A DNA stretch of 64,000 nt from an uncultured Bacteroidota bacterium (GTDB taxonomy: Bacteria > Bacteroidota > Bacteroidia > Chitinophagales > Saprospiraceae): assembly GCA_937872515.1 (NCBI GenBank), contig CALMSX010000083.1, positions 1-64,000 on the forward strand, given 5' to 3'. This document shows, in pieces, positions 34,642 to 42,866 of this stretch. Each line of letters opens with the position of its first letter. Within the stretch, counting starts at the first letter, position 1. The position numbers were made by a program, and so were the translations under genes. The notes beneath the pieces were generated by a model that worked only from the letters and a program-made list of their open reading frames with translations, searched no databases and was not told the origin of the DNA.

Positions 34642-37600
34642 TACTCTTCTTCGTTTTTGGTTTTTTTCTGTAAATCAAAGGGCTCACTTCCAGATTTTAA
34701 TCTATTGGTTTCAGCTTCTTTGACTTTGATTTTATTCAGCTTTTCATTGGCTATCTTGATGATATCTGCGTCCTCCACAAAATTTTCAAGTACAGCTTCA
34801 ACCGCAGCCCTTGCATTAAGCAAATCTTCTTTCTGGTAGTAGATGTCAGCTATCAACAACAAACTTTTTGCGATCCAATAAGGGTAATTGGCATTTTTTT
34901 CATTGGCATAGTGGCATTGTTGTTCCGCCAGGCTGTAATCTTTTTTATTAAATTGAATCTCAGCCAACAGGTATCTGGATTCTGCTCCCTGGTTGTTGTT
35001 GGTATTTTGGTCTACAAAAGTCAAAGAAGGAATAGCGTTTTCTGTTTCACCCATTTTGAGGTAGGTTTTAGCCAGATAATAATGGGCTGCCGATCTTTCA
35101 TCTTTGGTGGCAGCAGTGTTCTGAATTACTTTTTTTCCGTAATCTATGATGTCCTGATTCTTTGCCAGTCTAAATGCACTTTTTAACGCACCATATTGTG
35201 ATTGGAATAGTTCACCTGCATCTCCCGAAATCAATTCACTTTGTTTGTAGTACTTTAAAGCTTTCTCAAAATCCTCTGTATAATGATAGGCTATCAGTGC
35301 CGCTTTGTAGATTGATTTTTGTTTGTATCTGTTTTCTCCGTCATTGATTATGGCCTCATAGTCCTGTAGAGATGCAGGGTAATTTTTAAGCACATTGTTG
35401 CTTTCTGCCCTGAAATACCTTGCATCGTTTTTATAATATCCCAATGGGAAACTGCCCAAATATTCAGTAAACGAATTGACAGCAGCCTCATACTGACTAT
35501 TGTTAAATATGTTGACAGCCAGATGGTAGGTAAGAGAATCCAATGATATGGACCCCTTTTCCGTTGCGGGTATCGAATCGAGGTATTTTAGATAGGCTTT
35601 AGAATTTGACATTTGATCAACATAAATTTCTTCAATAGCCTTTAATGAGGTGGCTCTTTCAGCTGGAGAAGGATTTGATTTCATAACCCCCTTATATTCC
35701 ACTAATGCCTTACCTACCTCGCCTTTGTTGAAATAGATCAAACCCGATTTTATTCTTGCTGAATTGGCATAGCTCGTTTTGGAACCATAGTCTTTCATTA
35801 CTTTTTGAAAATAGATCAATGCGGTATCCAGGCTATTTTTTTCAAGGTATGTTTCACCCAATTGAAAAGTAGCATCGTCGCCATAATCCGAGGATGATTG
35901 GGTTTTGACAAGATCCAGTAAAGTAGCAATTTTGACATCAGCCTGTTTTAATAAGCCGTGGATCAGGGCTTTTTGGTACATGGCATAGATAAATCCCCCC
36001 TGCTTGCGTGCAACGGCTTGCTCATAAAAGTCAAGAGCACCTTCATACTCATTTTGGCGAAAAAGACAATCTGCTGTTCGAATAAACGCATCTGGTAAAA
36101 TGCGATTCATCACAAAATCATTTTTAATTCCCTCTCTTTGAATGTTGATGCCAACAACTGTATTCTTAAACTGTAGTTCGGCTTTCTTAAATAATTTAGA
36201 CCTTAAAAAATTGTATCCCTGGATGTAATGTGCCATAAATTGAGCAGACTCATCCGGTAAGTCATTTACACCATTGGCATTTTCAAAATAAGAATCAAGG
36301 TGGTTTATACTGGCAGCGAGGTCGCCTGAATCATGTGCCAACTTGCCTTTCCAATAGAGTGTTTGGCAATGGTAATTTCTGTCGAGGGTGTGGAGAAGCG
36401 CCTTGTCGAGTAAAGCTCCTGCCTGCTCACTTTTACCATCCTCAATGTATTGAATAGCCTGTCGCAGGGCAATCATCTGGTAGGTCTTTTTTATCTTATC
36501 AGATGGCTTTTTTAGCGATTCAATAATACGCAGTGAGTTGAGGTAGTCGTTGGAATTAACAAGGATGTCATTGATAATTTCCTGGCTCTCATTGTAAAAC
36601 CGTGAAGATTCACTGGTTTCCGTCAGGGTATTGATGGCTTCTCGTTCTGACCCCAACTCTGCAGAAATTTTACCATAATTAAATTTAGCTTCTTCCTTCA
36701 TGCCCGGGTCAAAATCCATATTGGATACCCGTCTGAGCGCAGAACGGGCAGAATTTCTATCTCCCAACTTTATATAACAGTCTGCCAGGTAATAGCTGGC
36801 CATTTGTCCCATCCTGGTTTCGAGTTGGGTAAGCTCTAAAAAATTGGATTTTGCTTTCTCACAATTATCTAATTTGTATTGGGTAAATGCCAGCTGGTAG
36901 AATTCTTCTGCACTTAATTTTTCTGTTCTGGATTCATAAAATTCTAGGTGAGGGAGAGCTCTTTTGTAGTCGCCTTTCAAAAAGTAACTTTGGCCCAACA
37001 AGAGTCTTATGTCTTTGACATTGTCGGTGTTTTTATCGCCAATCTTATGCTCACCATAGGTTAACAATTTATCAAAATCTTTTTGGGCAAAATAAATTTG
37101 AGCAATGATATAAGGAATATGACCTGCATAGGTACTGGATCCGGAGGCCCTTTTAAAACTTTCTACAGCCCCCGAATAATCCTTTTCAAAATACTGGCAC
37201 ATACCATAATAGTAATTGGTATGATGGAAGTACAGGTCCCTTAGCTCTCTTGTTTTAGCAAGGGTTGTTTTGGCGTGTCCAAATTGTTTGTTTACAAAGT
37301 AACAATAGCCCTTTTTAAAACTCAACTCACTCAGCTCGAGATCAGAAAGTTGGTTTAAATCGTTTATTTTGTCATAATAGGTAATGGCTTCATCATAACG
37401 ACCATTGTTGTAATAATAAGAGGCGAGCTCTAAAATGGCAGGAATGATGCCAGGTTTGTTGTATTGTGACTGGATCCAGTTGACCAAATTGAGTTCTGCA
37501 TCGGGCGTGTTGAGCCTCAAAGAAGCAATGGCCCTTTCTGTTTCCTGAACCTGAACGGTGCGCTCATGAAGCGGAAAGCCTGGTTTTTGGAAAAGAAGTT

Positions 37601-37763
37601 CCTGGCGGAATAGCTGAAGCCTGGGGTTTCCGTAAATTTCCTCCTCAATGGAAGCAGTTGTGGCTATATGTTCACTCCATCCCTGTTGACCATAGCCGGG
37701 CAGTTGTGCATTTACCCACCAATTAGTACAAAGTAATATGCTTAAAATGCAGTATTTCATCAA
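34641..37763 (-). CDS. Large secreted TPR-repeat protein
   Basis: A 1040-residue protein with a signal peptide (MMKYCILSILLCTNWWVNAQ) and tetratricopeptide repeats over most of its length, for example YDEAITYYDKINDL, YSGAVESFKRASG, YKRALPHLEFYE, YEGALDFYEQAVARK and YSLAEQQCHYAN. It should sit in the periplasm or on the inner face of the outer membrane and act as a protein-binding scaffold. The next gene, an outer membrane barrel, overlaps its stop codon by one base (TAATG), so the two probably form one complex. A TATATTTG -7 element at 37787-37794 precedes the start. The partners of such TPR/barrel pairs are not known to me. Confidence 0.85.
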   Translation of the reverse strand: MMKYCILSILLCTNWWVNAQLPGYGQQGWSEHIATTASIEEEIYGNPRLQLFRQELLFQKPGFPLHERTVQVQETERAIASLRLNTPDAELNLVNWIQSQYNKPGIIPAILELASYYYNNGRYDEAITYYDKINDLNQLSDLELSELSFKKGYCYFVNKQFGHAKTTLAKTRELRDLYFHHTNYYYGMCQYFEKDYSGAVESFKRASGSSTYAGHIPYIIAQIYFAQKDFDKLLTYGEHKIGDKNTDNVKDIRLLLGQSYFLKGDYKRALPHLEFYESRTEKLSAEEFYQLAFTQYKLDNCEKAKSNFLELTQLETRMGQMASYYLADCYIKLGDRNSARSALRRVSNMDFDPGMKEEAKFNYGKISAELGSEREAINTLTETSESSRFYNESQEIINDILVNSNDYLNSLRIIESLKKPSDKIKKTYQMIALRQAIQYIEDGKSEQAGALLDKALLHTLDRNYHCQTLYWKGKLAHDSGDLAASINHLDSYFENANGVNDLPDESAQFMAHYIQGYNFLRSKLFKKAELQFKNTVVGINIQREGIKNDFVMNRILPDAFIRTADCLFRQNEYEGALDFYEQAVARKQGGFIYAMYQKALIHGLLKQADVKIATLLDLVKTQSSSDYGDDATFQLGETYLEKNSLDTALIYFQKVMKDYGSKTSYANSARIKSGLIYFNKGEVGKALVEYKGVMKSNPSPAERATSLKAIEEIYVDQMSNSKAYLKYLDSIPATEKGSISLDSLTYHLAVNIFNNSQYEAAVNSFTEYLGSFPLGYYKNDARYFRAESNNVLKNYPASLQDYEAIINDGENRYKQKSIYKAALIAYHYTEDFEKALKYYKQSELISGDAGELFQSQYGALKSAFRLAKNQDIIDYGKKVIQNTAATKDERSAAHYYLAKTYLKMGETENAIPSLTFVDQNTNNNQGAESRYLLAEIQFNKKDYSLAEQQCHYANEKNANYPYWIAKSLLLIADIYYQKEDLLNARAAVEAVLENFVEDADIIKIANEKLNKIKVKEAETNRLKSGSEPFDLQKKTKNEEE

Positions 37764-37786
37764 AATATATATTAAAAAAAACGTTG

Positions 37787-37794
37787 CAAATATA
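37787..37794 (-). promoter_or_regulatory. -7 promoter element of the TPR/barrel operon
   Basis: TATATTTG on the minus strand, 23 bases before the ATG at 37763. No clear -33 TTG was found. Confidence 0.45.
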
Positions 37795-38131
37795 CTTAAC
37801 TTATGGGTTAAAACGTCAGAAATTGCTGATTATGGCCTTACAATCTTTCATTTTTTTTAGCTTGTTTCCATTGCATCCATACGAGAAAGGTCATTTTGCT
37901 GTGGGTAGAAACCATTGTAACCTATTTAGCACATCATCGATCCTTAAATCCAAAATCGGGGATAGACAACATATAAAATGTGAAGGAAGATGGTTTAATT
38001 AAATTTTGGGTTTGTTGCCAAAGTTTAAAAATTGCGGTAATCAAATTGTAGCTATGGGTTAATTAAGTGTGATTTATCTTAATATTCAGGGTATTCTTCG
38101 AAAAATTAAACGTTTTTGATGCCAGATACCC
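37795..38131. other. Intergenic region between divergent genes
   Basis: About 340 bases between the TPR gene and the coiled-coil gene. A 72-codon ORF at 37784-38002 is open, but it overlaps the TPR promoter and has no start signal or protein-like composition, so I treat it as noise. Apart from the two outward-facing -7 elements I see nothing in it. Confidence 0.5.
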
Positions 38132-38139
38132 TAAATTTG
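38132..38139 (+). promoter_or_regulatory. -7 promoter element of the coiled-coil/PspA-like module
   Basis: TAAATTTG, an exact TAnnTTTG, six bases before the first ATG (38146) and 15 before the second in-frame ATG (38155), which may be the true start. Confidence 0.55.
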
Positions 38140-38145
38140 TAAAAA

Positions 38146-38706
38146 ATGAATAATATGACGATAGAGCTTGCTGCACTTTTTGATTTAAAAGAAGGGTTGA
38201 ATGAAAAAATGGTAAACATCATTTTGCAGGCCATCCGCGATAAACACGAGTCGGGACTTGATTATTTGAGGTTTAAACAATCTGTAAAAAATCTTATGGC
38301 CATGCAAATGGATGAGACCACTGCAGTTAAATCGGCTTATGCCACGGCATCCACAATGGGACTTGATCGAGATAGTCTGTTCAATTCCATCACCTCCTAT
38401 TTGGGTATAGTGGATGTTGAAAGGGATAAGTTTATTGATACCCTTAAAAAACAAATTGATTCTCAAGTTGAGGAGCCAAAACAACAAATCGTTAAAACTG
38501 AACAACTCATAGCCGCCAACCACCAAAAAATTAGTCAGTTACAAGCTGAAATAGCCGCTTATGAGCAGCAAATTGTTGCACTAACCCAGGAATTGGACTC
38601 CGCAGAAGAAAAGATAGAAAAAACCAGGAAAGAATTTTTGGCTGTATATGAGAATTTTACGGAGAGTCTGAAAGAAGACAAACAGCATTTTGAAGGTCTG
38701 TTGTAA
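38146..38706 (+). CDS. Cytosolic coiled-coil protein, partner of PspA-like protein
   Basis: A 186-residue protein with no signal peptide or membrane helix. The N-terminal 100 residues look like a compact helical domain (LNEKMVNIILQAIRDKHESG; TTAVKSAYATASTMGLDRD). Residues about 105-175 form a coiled coil with heptads (IVKTEQLIAANHQKISQLQA; LTQELDSAEEKIEKTRKEFL), and the protein ends in a hydrophobic FEGLL. It precedes the membrane-anchored PspA-like gene by 66 bases on the same strand. I do not recognise a family. The shared coiled-coil character and order suggest that the two proteins bind each other. A second in-frame ATG at codon 4 is an equally good start. Confidence 0.65.
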   Translation: MNNMTIELAALFDLKEGLNEKMVNIILQAIRDKHESGLDYLRFKQSVKNLMAMQMDETTAVKSAYATASTMGLDRDSLFNSITSYLGIVDVERDKFIDTLKKQIDSQVEEPKQQIVKTEQLIAANHQKISQLQAEIAAYEQQIVALTQELDSAEEKIEKTRKEFLAVYENFTESLKEDKQHFEGLL

Positions 38707-38772
38707 CTTTAATCAAATAGCACACGTTATTTGGTATTTTTTCATCAAATTTGTATAAAATAAATATTTAAG

Positions 38773-39789
38773 ATGGCTGATATATCTAATATGGATAATG
38801 CTTTTAAACCCAAATCCTTTTGGCAGAAGCCGGAAGGCGTAACAGGGGCTTTGTTTTTAACCGGCGTATTGGGAGGTCTTGGTTTTTTACTTTTTAAGTA
38901 TAGTGCTGCTATATTGGCATTTGCCAGTAACACCCTAGGCTTGGTAGTTACCTTGTTGGCCGTAGGTGCTATCATTTACATGGTATTGGATCCTAAAATG
39001 AGGGCCCTGGTGAGCTACCTCTACAAGTCCATCATGCGTTGGGTCACAGGCGTGTTTATCACAATTGATCCCATTGGTATATTGAAAAACTACATCGAAG
39101 ACCTGGAAGACAACCTCAAAAAGATGGGTACCCAGATTGGCAATTTGAAAGGACAGATGCGAAAATTGAAGACCATTGTTGAAGAAAACAATGCAGAGAT
39201 CAATCAAAACATGCTTATTGCCAAAAAAGCAAAGGAGCAAGGCAACCAACAGGCAATGCTTCTTTCCAGCAGGAAGGCTGCCAGATTGACGGAAAGCAAT
39301 GAAAAGTATCTGGCGCTTCACAGCAAAATGACCATTTTATATAAGGTATTGTCAAAGATGTACTCCAATTCAGAAGTTTTACTGGAAGATACCAAAGACC
39401 AGGTGAAGGTGAAGGAACAGGAGTACAAGGCCATCAAAACCAGTCACAGCGCCATGAGAGGTGCCATGAGTATCATTAAAGGTGATGCAGACAGAAGAGC
39501 TATGTTTGACCAGGCTTTGGAATATGTGGCCGATGATGTAGCCAATAAAGTGGGTGAAATGGAGAGATTTATGGAAATGTCTTCAGACTTTATGAATTCA
39601 ATAGATCTCCAAAACGGTGTTTTTGAAGAGCAGGGACTTAAGATGCTGGAAGAGTATGAAAAGAAATCCACCCTGTTGTTGATGGGCAATGCCAAAGACA
39701 GCGGTGAATCAGAGTTGATGGAATTAAAACTCCCTGAAGTTCAGACCAGAACCGGTCAAAAAGGAGATTACGAAGGCTTATTTGAATAA
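38773..39789 (+). CDS. Membrane-anchored PspA/Vipp1-like (ESCRT-III-like) coiled-coil protein
   Basis: A 338-residue protein. Two hydrophobic helices at about 24-41 and 46-71 are followed by a long helical region from about 103 to 225: NYIEDLEDNLKKMGTQIGNL, then AKKAKEQGNQQAMLLSSRKAARL. This pattern resembles PspA/Vipp1, where a helical hairpin ends in a conserved ALxRK-like segment (here LLSSRKAARL). A second helical part (about 230-305) and an acidic tail follow. PspA proteins have an amphipathic N-terminal helix that touches membranes; here true membrane helices take that place. It is probably in the inner membrane with the coiled coil in the cytosol. A strong bidirectional terminator follows. 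The family link is my reading and needs a profile search. Confidence 0.6.
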   Translation: MADISNMDNAFKPKSFWQKPEGVTGALFLTGVLGGLGFLLFKYSAAILAFASNTLGLVVTLLAVGAIIYMVLDPKMRALVSYLYKSIMRWVTGVFITIDPIGILKNYIEDLEDNLKKMGTQIGNLKGQMRKLKTIVEENNAEINQNMLIAKKAKEQGNQQAMLLSSRKAARLTESNEKYLALHSKMTILYKVLSKMYSNSEVLLEDTKDQVKVKEQEYKAIKTSHSAMRGAMSIIKGDADRRAMFDQALEYVADDVANKVGEMERFMEMSSDFMNSIDLQNGVFEEQGLKMLEEYEKKSTLLLMGNAKDSGESELMELKLPEVQTRTGQKGDYEGLFE

Positions 39790-39806
39790 GCTTTTAATTA
39801 ACAGAT

Positions 39807-39845
39807 AAAAAAAAACCGCGAAGTAGAAACTCCGCGGTTTTTTTT
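39807..39845. terminator. Bidirectional terminator between the PspA-like gene and rplS
   Basis: Stem CCGCG-A-AGT / ACT-C-CGCGG with loop AGAA, flanked by eight or more A on the left and eight T on the right, so it works in both directions. It lies between two convergent genes. Confidence 0.9.
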
Positions 39846-39860
39846 ATGATCAGAGATATA

Positions 39861-40208
39861 TTATCTCCTTCTTTCTTTGATTTTTGACTTCTTACCAACC
39901 AGGGCACGAAGGTAAAACAACTTAGCTCTTCTGACTTTTCCTCTTTTCAGAACTTCAATGTCCACAATTGCTGGAGAATTGAATGGGAAAATCCTTTCAA
40001 CACCAACTCCATTTGACATTTTTCTTACAATAAAGGTCTTGGTCATTCCTTCTCCTGACATGGCAATTACATCACCTTTAAAAACCTGGATTCTCTCCTT
40101 GTTTCCTTCAACAATTTTGTAATTGACAGCAATTGAATCTCCTGCTCTGAAGCTAGGGTGGTTTTTTGCCGGTAATAAAGTCTCTTGTACGTATTTAATC
40201 AAGTCCAT
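39861..40208 (-). CDS. rplS: 50S ribosomal protein bL19
   Basis: The 115 residues match bL19 over the whole length: [50 protein letters not shown] and [20 protein letters not shown]. It sits at the 30S-50S interface and contacts 16S rRNA. In many bacteria it is in an operon with rpsP, rimM and trmD; here it stands alone, with its own TACTTTTG -7 element at 40234-40241 and a strong terminator. Confidence 0.97.
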   Translation of the reverse strand: MDLIKYVQETLLPAKNHPSFRAGDSIAVNYKIVEGNKERIQVFKGDVIAMSGEGMTKTFIVRKMSNGVGVERIFPFNSPAIVDIEVLKRGKVRRAKLFYLRALVGKKSKIKERRR

Positions 40209-40233
40209 GACTATACTTTTTATAATTGGACTG

Positions 40234-40241
40234 CAAAAGTA
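40234..40241 (-). promoter_or_regulatory. -7 promoter element of rplS
   Basis: TACTTTTG on the minus strand, 25 bases upstream of the rplS ATG, an exact TAnnTTTG match. Confidence 0.5.
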
Positions 40242-40386
40242 ATTTTTTTCCCTGTATTTAGAAAGTAAAATGTGAAAATTATTTGGAATATATTATTGAA
40301 ATCTTAAATATTAATTCGTTTTTCATTGATAATCAATTTTATACAATAAAATTAATCTTTCTTTTTTTGGTGGAACCTTTTTTACT

Positions 40387-40394
40387 TATCTTGC
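40387..40394 (+). promoter_or_regulatory. -7-like promoter element of the Bax inhibitor-1 family gene
   Basis: TATCTTGC, close to TAnnTTTG, preceded by a T-rich TTTGG about 19 bases upstream. The gene starts 26 bases later. Confidence 0.4.
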
Positions 40395-40420
40395 ATTAAT
40401 AATCAAAAAACAAAGAACAA

Positions 40421-41164
40421 ATGGCTGGAAAATCATTTTACGAGTCCCGAAATCCGATGATCAATGAAGAATCCATTGCTAAGATCTCTGCAAGAGATGG
40501 ATACCTGAGTGGAGAGGCAATGAGTATTGATGGCGCAATCAACAAAACGTTGATTCTATTCTCTATCCTGGTGATAACTTCATTTATCAGTTACATTATG
40601 CCCTCTACCCTTCTGATGATTACAGGAGCGATTGGTGGCTTGATTGCTGTTTTAGTGGCTAGTTTTAAGCCCCATACTTCACCAATTGCGGCCCCGGTTT
40701 ATACTGCATTTGAAGGGCTTTTTGTTGGTTCCATTTCTGCAGTTTATGCAGCACAGACGCAAGGCATTGTATTTAATGCCATCAGCCTCACTTTTGGCAC
40801 CCTTTTATTGATGGTCATTCTATATAAGTACAAAATTATCACTGTCACCGAAAAGTTGAGGTCCGGCATTATCATAGCCACCGGGGCCATCGCCCTGGTT
40901 TACTTGCTTGGATTTATCTTTCAATTGTTTGGATACAACATTCCGTATATTCACCAAGGAGGTCTAATGGGAATTGGATTTTCATTGTTGGTAATTGGCA
41001 TTGCTGCTCTTAATCTTCTTTTGGATTTTGACAACTTTGACAAGGCAGAAAAATATGGAGCGCCCAAGTACATGGAATGGTTTTGTGCCATGGGTTTGAT
41101 GGTTACACTCGTATGGTTGTACATTGAATTTCTCAGATTGTTATCTAAGTTGAACCGAGACTAG
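40421..41164 (+). CDS. Bax inhibitor-1/YccA family membrane protein
   Basis: A 247-residue protein with a 45-residue cytosolic N-terminus (FYESRNPMINEE) and seven hydrophobic helices from about 46 to 240, ending in LYIEFLRLLSKLNRD. The size, seven-helix layout and acidic residues in the last helices match the Bax inhibitor-1/YccA family. Bacterial members include a calcium-leak channel (BsYetJ) and the FtsH-linked YccA. The Asp residues in DFDNFDKAEKYGAPKYMEWF correspond to the region before the last two helices. It is a single-gene unit bounded by a promoter-like element and a terminator. Confidence 0.88.
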   Translation: MAGKSFYESRNPMINEESIAKISARDGYLSGEAMSIDGAINKTLILFSILVITSFISYIMPSTLLMITGAIGGLIAVLVASFKPHTSPIAAPVYTAFEGLFVGSISAVYAAQTQGIVFNAISLTFGTLLLMVILYKYKIITVTEKLRSGIIIATGAIALVYLLGFIFQLFGYNIPYIHQGGLMGIGFSLLVIGIAALNLLLDFDNFDKAEKYGAPKYMEWFCAMGLMVTLVWLYIEFLRLLSKLNRD

Positions 41165-41187
41165 CTGATGTAAAGGAAATATAACGG

Positions 41188-41210
41188 AGGGGCTTAGGCC
41201 CCTTTTTTTT
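41188..41210 (+). terminator. Intrinsic terminator after the Bax inhibitor-1 family gene
   Basis: Stem AGGGGC / GCCCCT with loop TTAG, followed by a run of eight T, about 25 bases after the stop codon. Confidence 0.85.
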
Positions 41211-41273
41211 GCCCTGGCTGGTCTGACGTGGTCAATATTTTGGTTTTTTTATTTCAATTAAAATATCGTTTTG

Positions 41274-41281
41274 TATATTTG
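41274..41281 (+). promoter_or_regulatory. -7 promoter element of the 181-aa membrane protein gene
   Basis: TATATTTG, exact TAnnTTTG, with a TTTTGG about 22 bases upstream as -33 element. The gene starts 24 bases later. Confidence 0.55.
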
Positions 41282-41304
41282 TTAGACAACAATCTAAAAA
41301 CAAA

Positions 41305-41850
41305 ATGAACACAAAATCTATTATTGCCATCCTCGTAGGAGGTGTACTGTTATTTGTTTGGCAGTTTTTATCATGGACAATGCTGAATATTCATGGAGGA
41401 AACCAGAAGTATACGGCCAAACAAAACGAAATTATTCAGTTCTTAGACCAAAATCTGGAAGGGGAAGGAAGCTACTTTTTGCCCAATTTTCCTCCGGGAA
41501 CCTCTCCTGAGGAGCAGCAGGCCAAGATGGAAGCCTCAAAGGGTCAGCCATGGGCAACCATCGCATTTCACAAGACCATGGATATGAATATGGGCTTAAA
41601 CATGGTAAGAGGTTTGTTGATAAATTTTGTTGCCATCGCCTTGTTGTTATGGGTATTGATGCAGTTTGCCAACAAAGGATTCAAGGAGTTTTTTATGGCA
41701 TCATTGTTTACCGGTTTGATCTCCTATTTTACAGGGTCATACACTTTTAGCATATGGTATGAAACCAATTCCATGCCCGACTTAATTGATGCTATTGCAA
41801 GTTGGTCACTGGTAGGATTATGGCTTGGATATTTTATGAAGCAAAAATAA
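41305..41850 (+). CDS. Hypothetical membrane protein
   Basis: A 181-residue protein with an N-terminal membrane helix (about 6-26) and a periplasmic segment of about 75 residues containing a proline-rich stretch (FLPNFPPGTSPEEQQAKMEA). Three further helices follow at about 102-122, 127-148 and 160-178. I do not recognise a family, but the composition and its own promoter indicate a genuine gene. It converges with the pseudouridine synthase gene and overlaps its 3' end by 33 bases, so transcription of each could hinder the other. Confidence 0.65.
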   Translation: MNTKSIIAILVGGVLLFVWQFLSWTMLNIHGGNQKYTAKQNEIIQFLDQNLEGEGSYFLPNFPPGTSPEEQQAKMEASKGQPWATIAFHKTMDMNMGLNMVRGLLINFVAIALLLWVLMQFANKGFKEFFMASLFTGLISYFTGSYTFSIWYETNSMPDLIDAIASWSLVGLWLGYFMKQK

Positions 41851-42570
41851 GCGGGGGTCAGAAAAATAATCTGGAAGCTGAAAGCCAAGCAGCAAAGCAG
41901 TTTTTGTAAAGGCAGGAGGAAGAGGCGCAAAAAACGATGGCGTAACCTCGTTTTTTTCGTTTAATAGCACCAGGCTCATGGCATGCAAGGGCATGTGGTG
42001 AATGTCAAGATTTTCACCCAACAATTTGTTTTGTTTATTGCAACCATGTGGTCTGTCGGCTACAATAGGATGAAAAATATGTGCGGCATGGCGCCTGATT
42101 TGATGCATTCGACCGGTTTCAGGATAAAACATCACCAGTGAATACCTGGAAGTGGTAAAATTTTTATGGGCCAGGTCGATTTCAGATTTCTGGATTACCC
42201 GGTATCTGGTTATGGCTTCCTGCAATTTGCCCGATTCGGTTTTTAAAGGATAGTTGATCATTCCTTCGTCCTGCATAAAGCCGCGGCAAATGGTGACATA
42301 GGTCTTAATTGTTCGCCTTTCCTCAAAGGTTTTATTGAAATGGATCAAACTGTTTTTGCTTTTTGCAAATAAAAGCACACCTGTCGTTTTTCTATCCAGC
42401 CTGTGAATTGGATATACATGGCTACCAACATAGTCACGTACCGGATACATCAGGATCTGCTCTGATTTGGCATCAAGGCTGCTTTTATGGACAAAATAAC
42501 CATAAGGCTTGTTGATGACAATGAGGTCTTCGTCCTCATAAATGATTAGGTCGCTGATGGAGGGAATCAT
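41818..42570 (-). CDS. RluA/TruC-type RNA pseudouridine synthase
   Basis: A 250-residue member of the RluA family, with the catalytic motif HRLDRKTTGVLLFAKS (Asp is the nucleophile), an N-terminal YEDEDLIVINKPYG, and ETGRMHQIRRHAAHI near the C-terminus. It has no S4 domain, which fits TruC (tRNA U65) better than RluC/RluD. It isomerises uridine to pseudouridine in tRNA or rRNA. Its start overlaps the stop of the upstream small membrane protein gene by four bases (ATGA), so it is the last gene of a compact minus-strand operon. Confidence 0.88.
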   Translation of the reverse strand: MIPSISDLIIYEDEDLIVINKPYGYFVHKSSLDAKSEQILMYPVRDYVGSHVYPIHRLDRKTTGVLLFAKSKNSLIHFNKTFEERRTIKTYVTICRGFMQDEGMINYPLKTESGKLQEAITRYRVIQKSEIDLAHKNFTTSRYSLVMFYPETGRMHQIRRHAAHIFHPIVADRPHGCNKQNKLLGENLDIHHMPLHAMSLVLLNEKNEVTPSFFAPLPPAFTKTALLLGFQLPDYFSDPRLFLLHKISKP

Positions 42571-42857
42571 CTGATCAAATAGCCAATAATGGCAATCAAA
42601 ACGATCAACCCTGTAGCGATAAAAAGGCTGTTTCTAATGTTATTGGTAAAGGCAAGGATATGGTATTGGTGTTGCGGATACTTCTGCAAAATCTCGTCCC
42701 TCATTTTACCGCCATCCAGCATGTGCGTTAGAGAAAATTCAATTTTGTTTTGAACCAGGTATTTGTAGTGTTTGAATACTTTGACACGAAAGTAAACATT
42801 GAAAAAGAGCATCAGGCAAAATAAGCCAATGACCACGGTAATCACGAAAGAATTCAT
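42567..42857 (-). CDS. Small two-helix membrane protein
   Basis: A 96-residue protein with membrane helices at about 3-22 and 72-94 and a basic cytosolic loop between them (RVKVFKHYKYLVQNKIEFSL). I do not recognise a family. It starts nine bases after the NlpC/P60-like gene and overlaps the pseudouridine synthase gene by four, so it is clearly within an operon. Confidence 0.65.
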   Translation of the reverse strand: MNSFVITVVIGLFCLMLFFNVYFRVKVFKHYKYLVQNKIEFSLTHMLDGGKMRDEILQKYPQHQYHILAFTNNIRNSLFIATGLIVLIAIIGYLIR

Positions 42858-42866
42858 AGGGCAAAG

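Noticed and set aside
37784..38002. 72-codon forward ORF between the TPR gene and the coiled-coil gene
   Set aside because: It overlaps the TPR promoter, has no promoter or ribosome site of its own and no protein-like pattern; likely chance.
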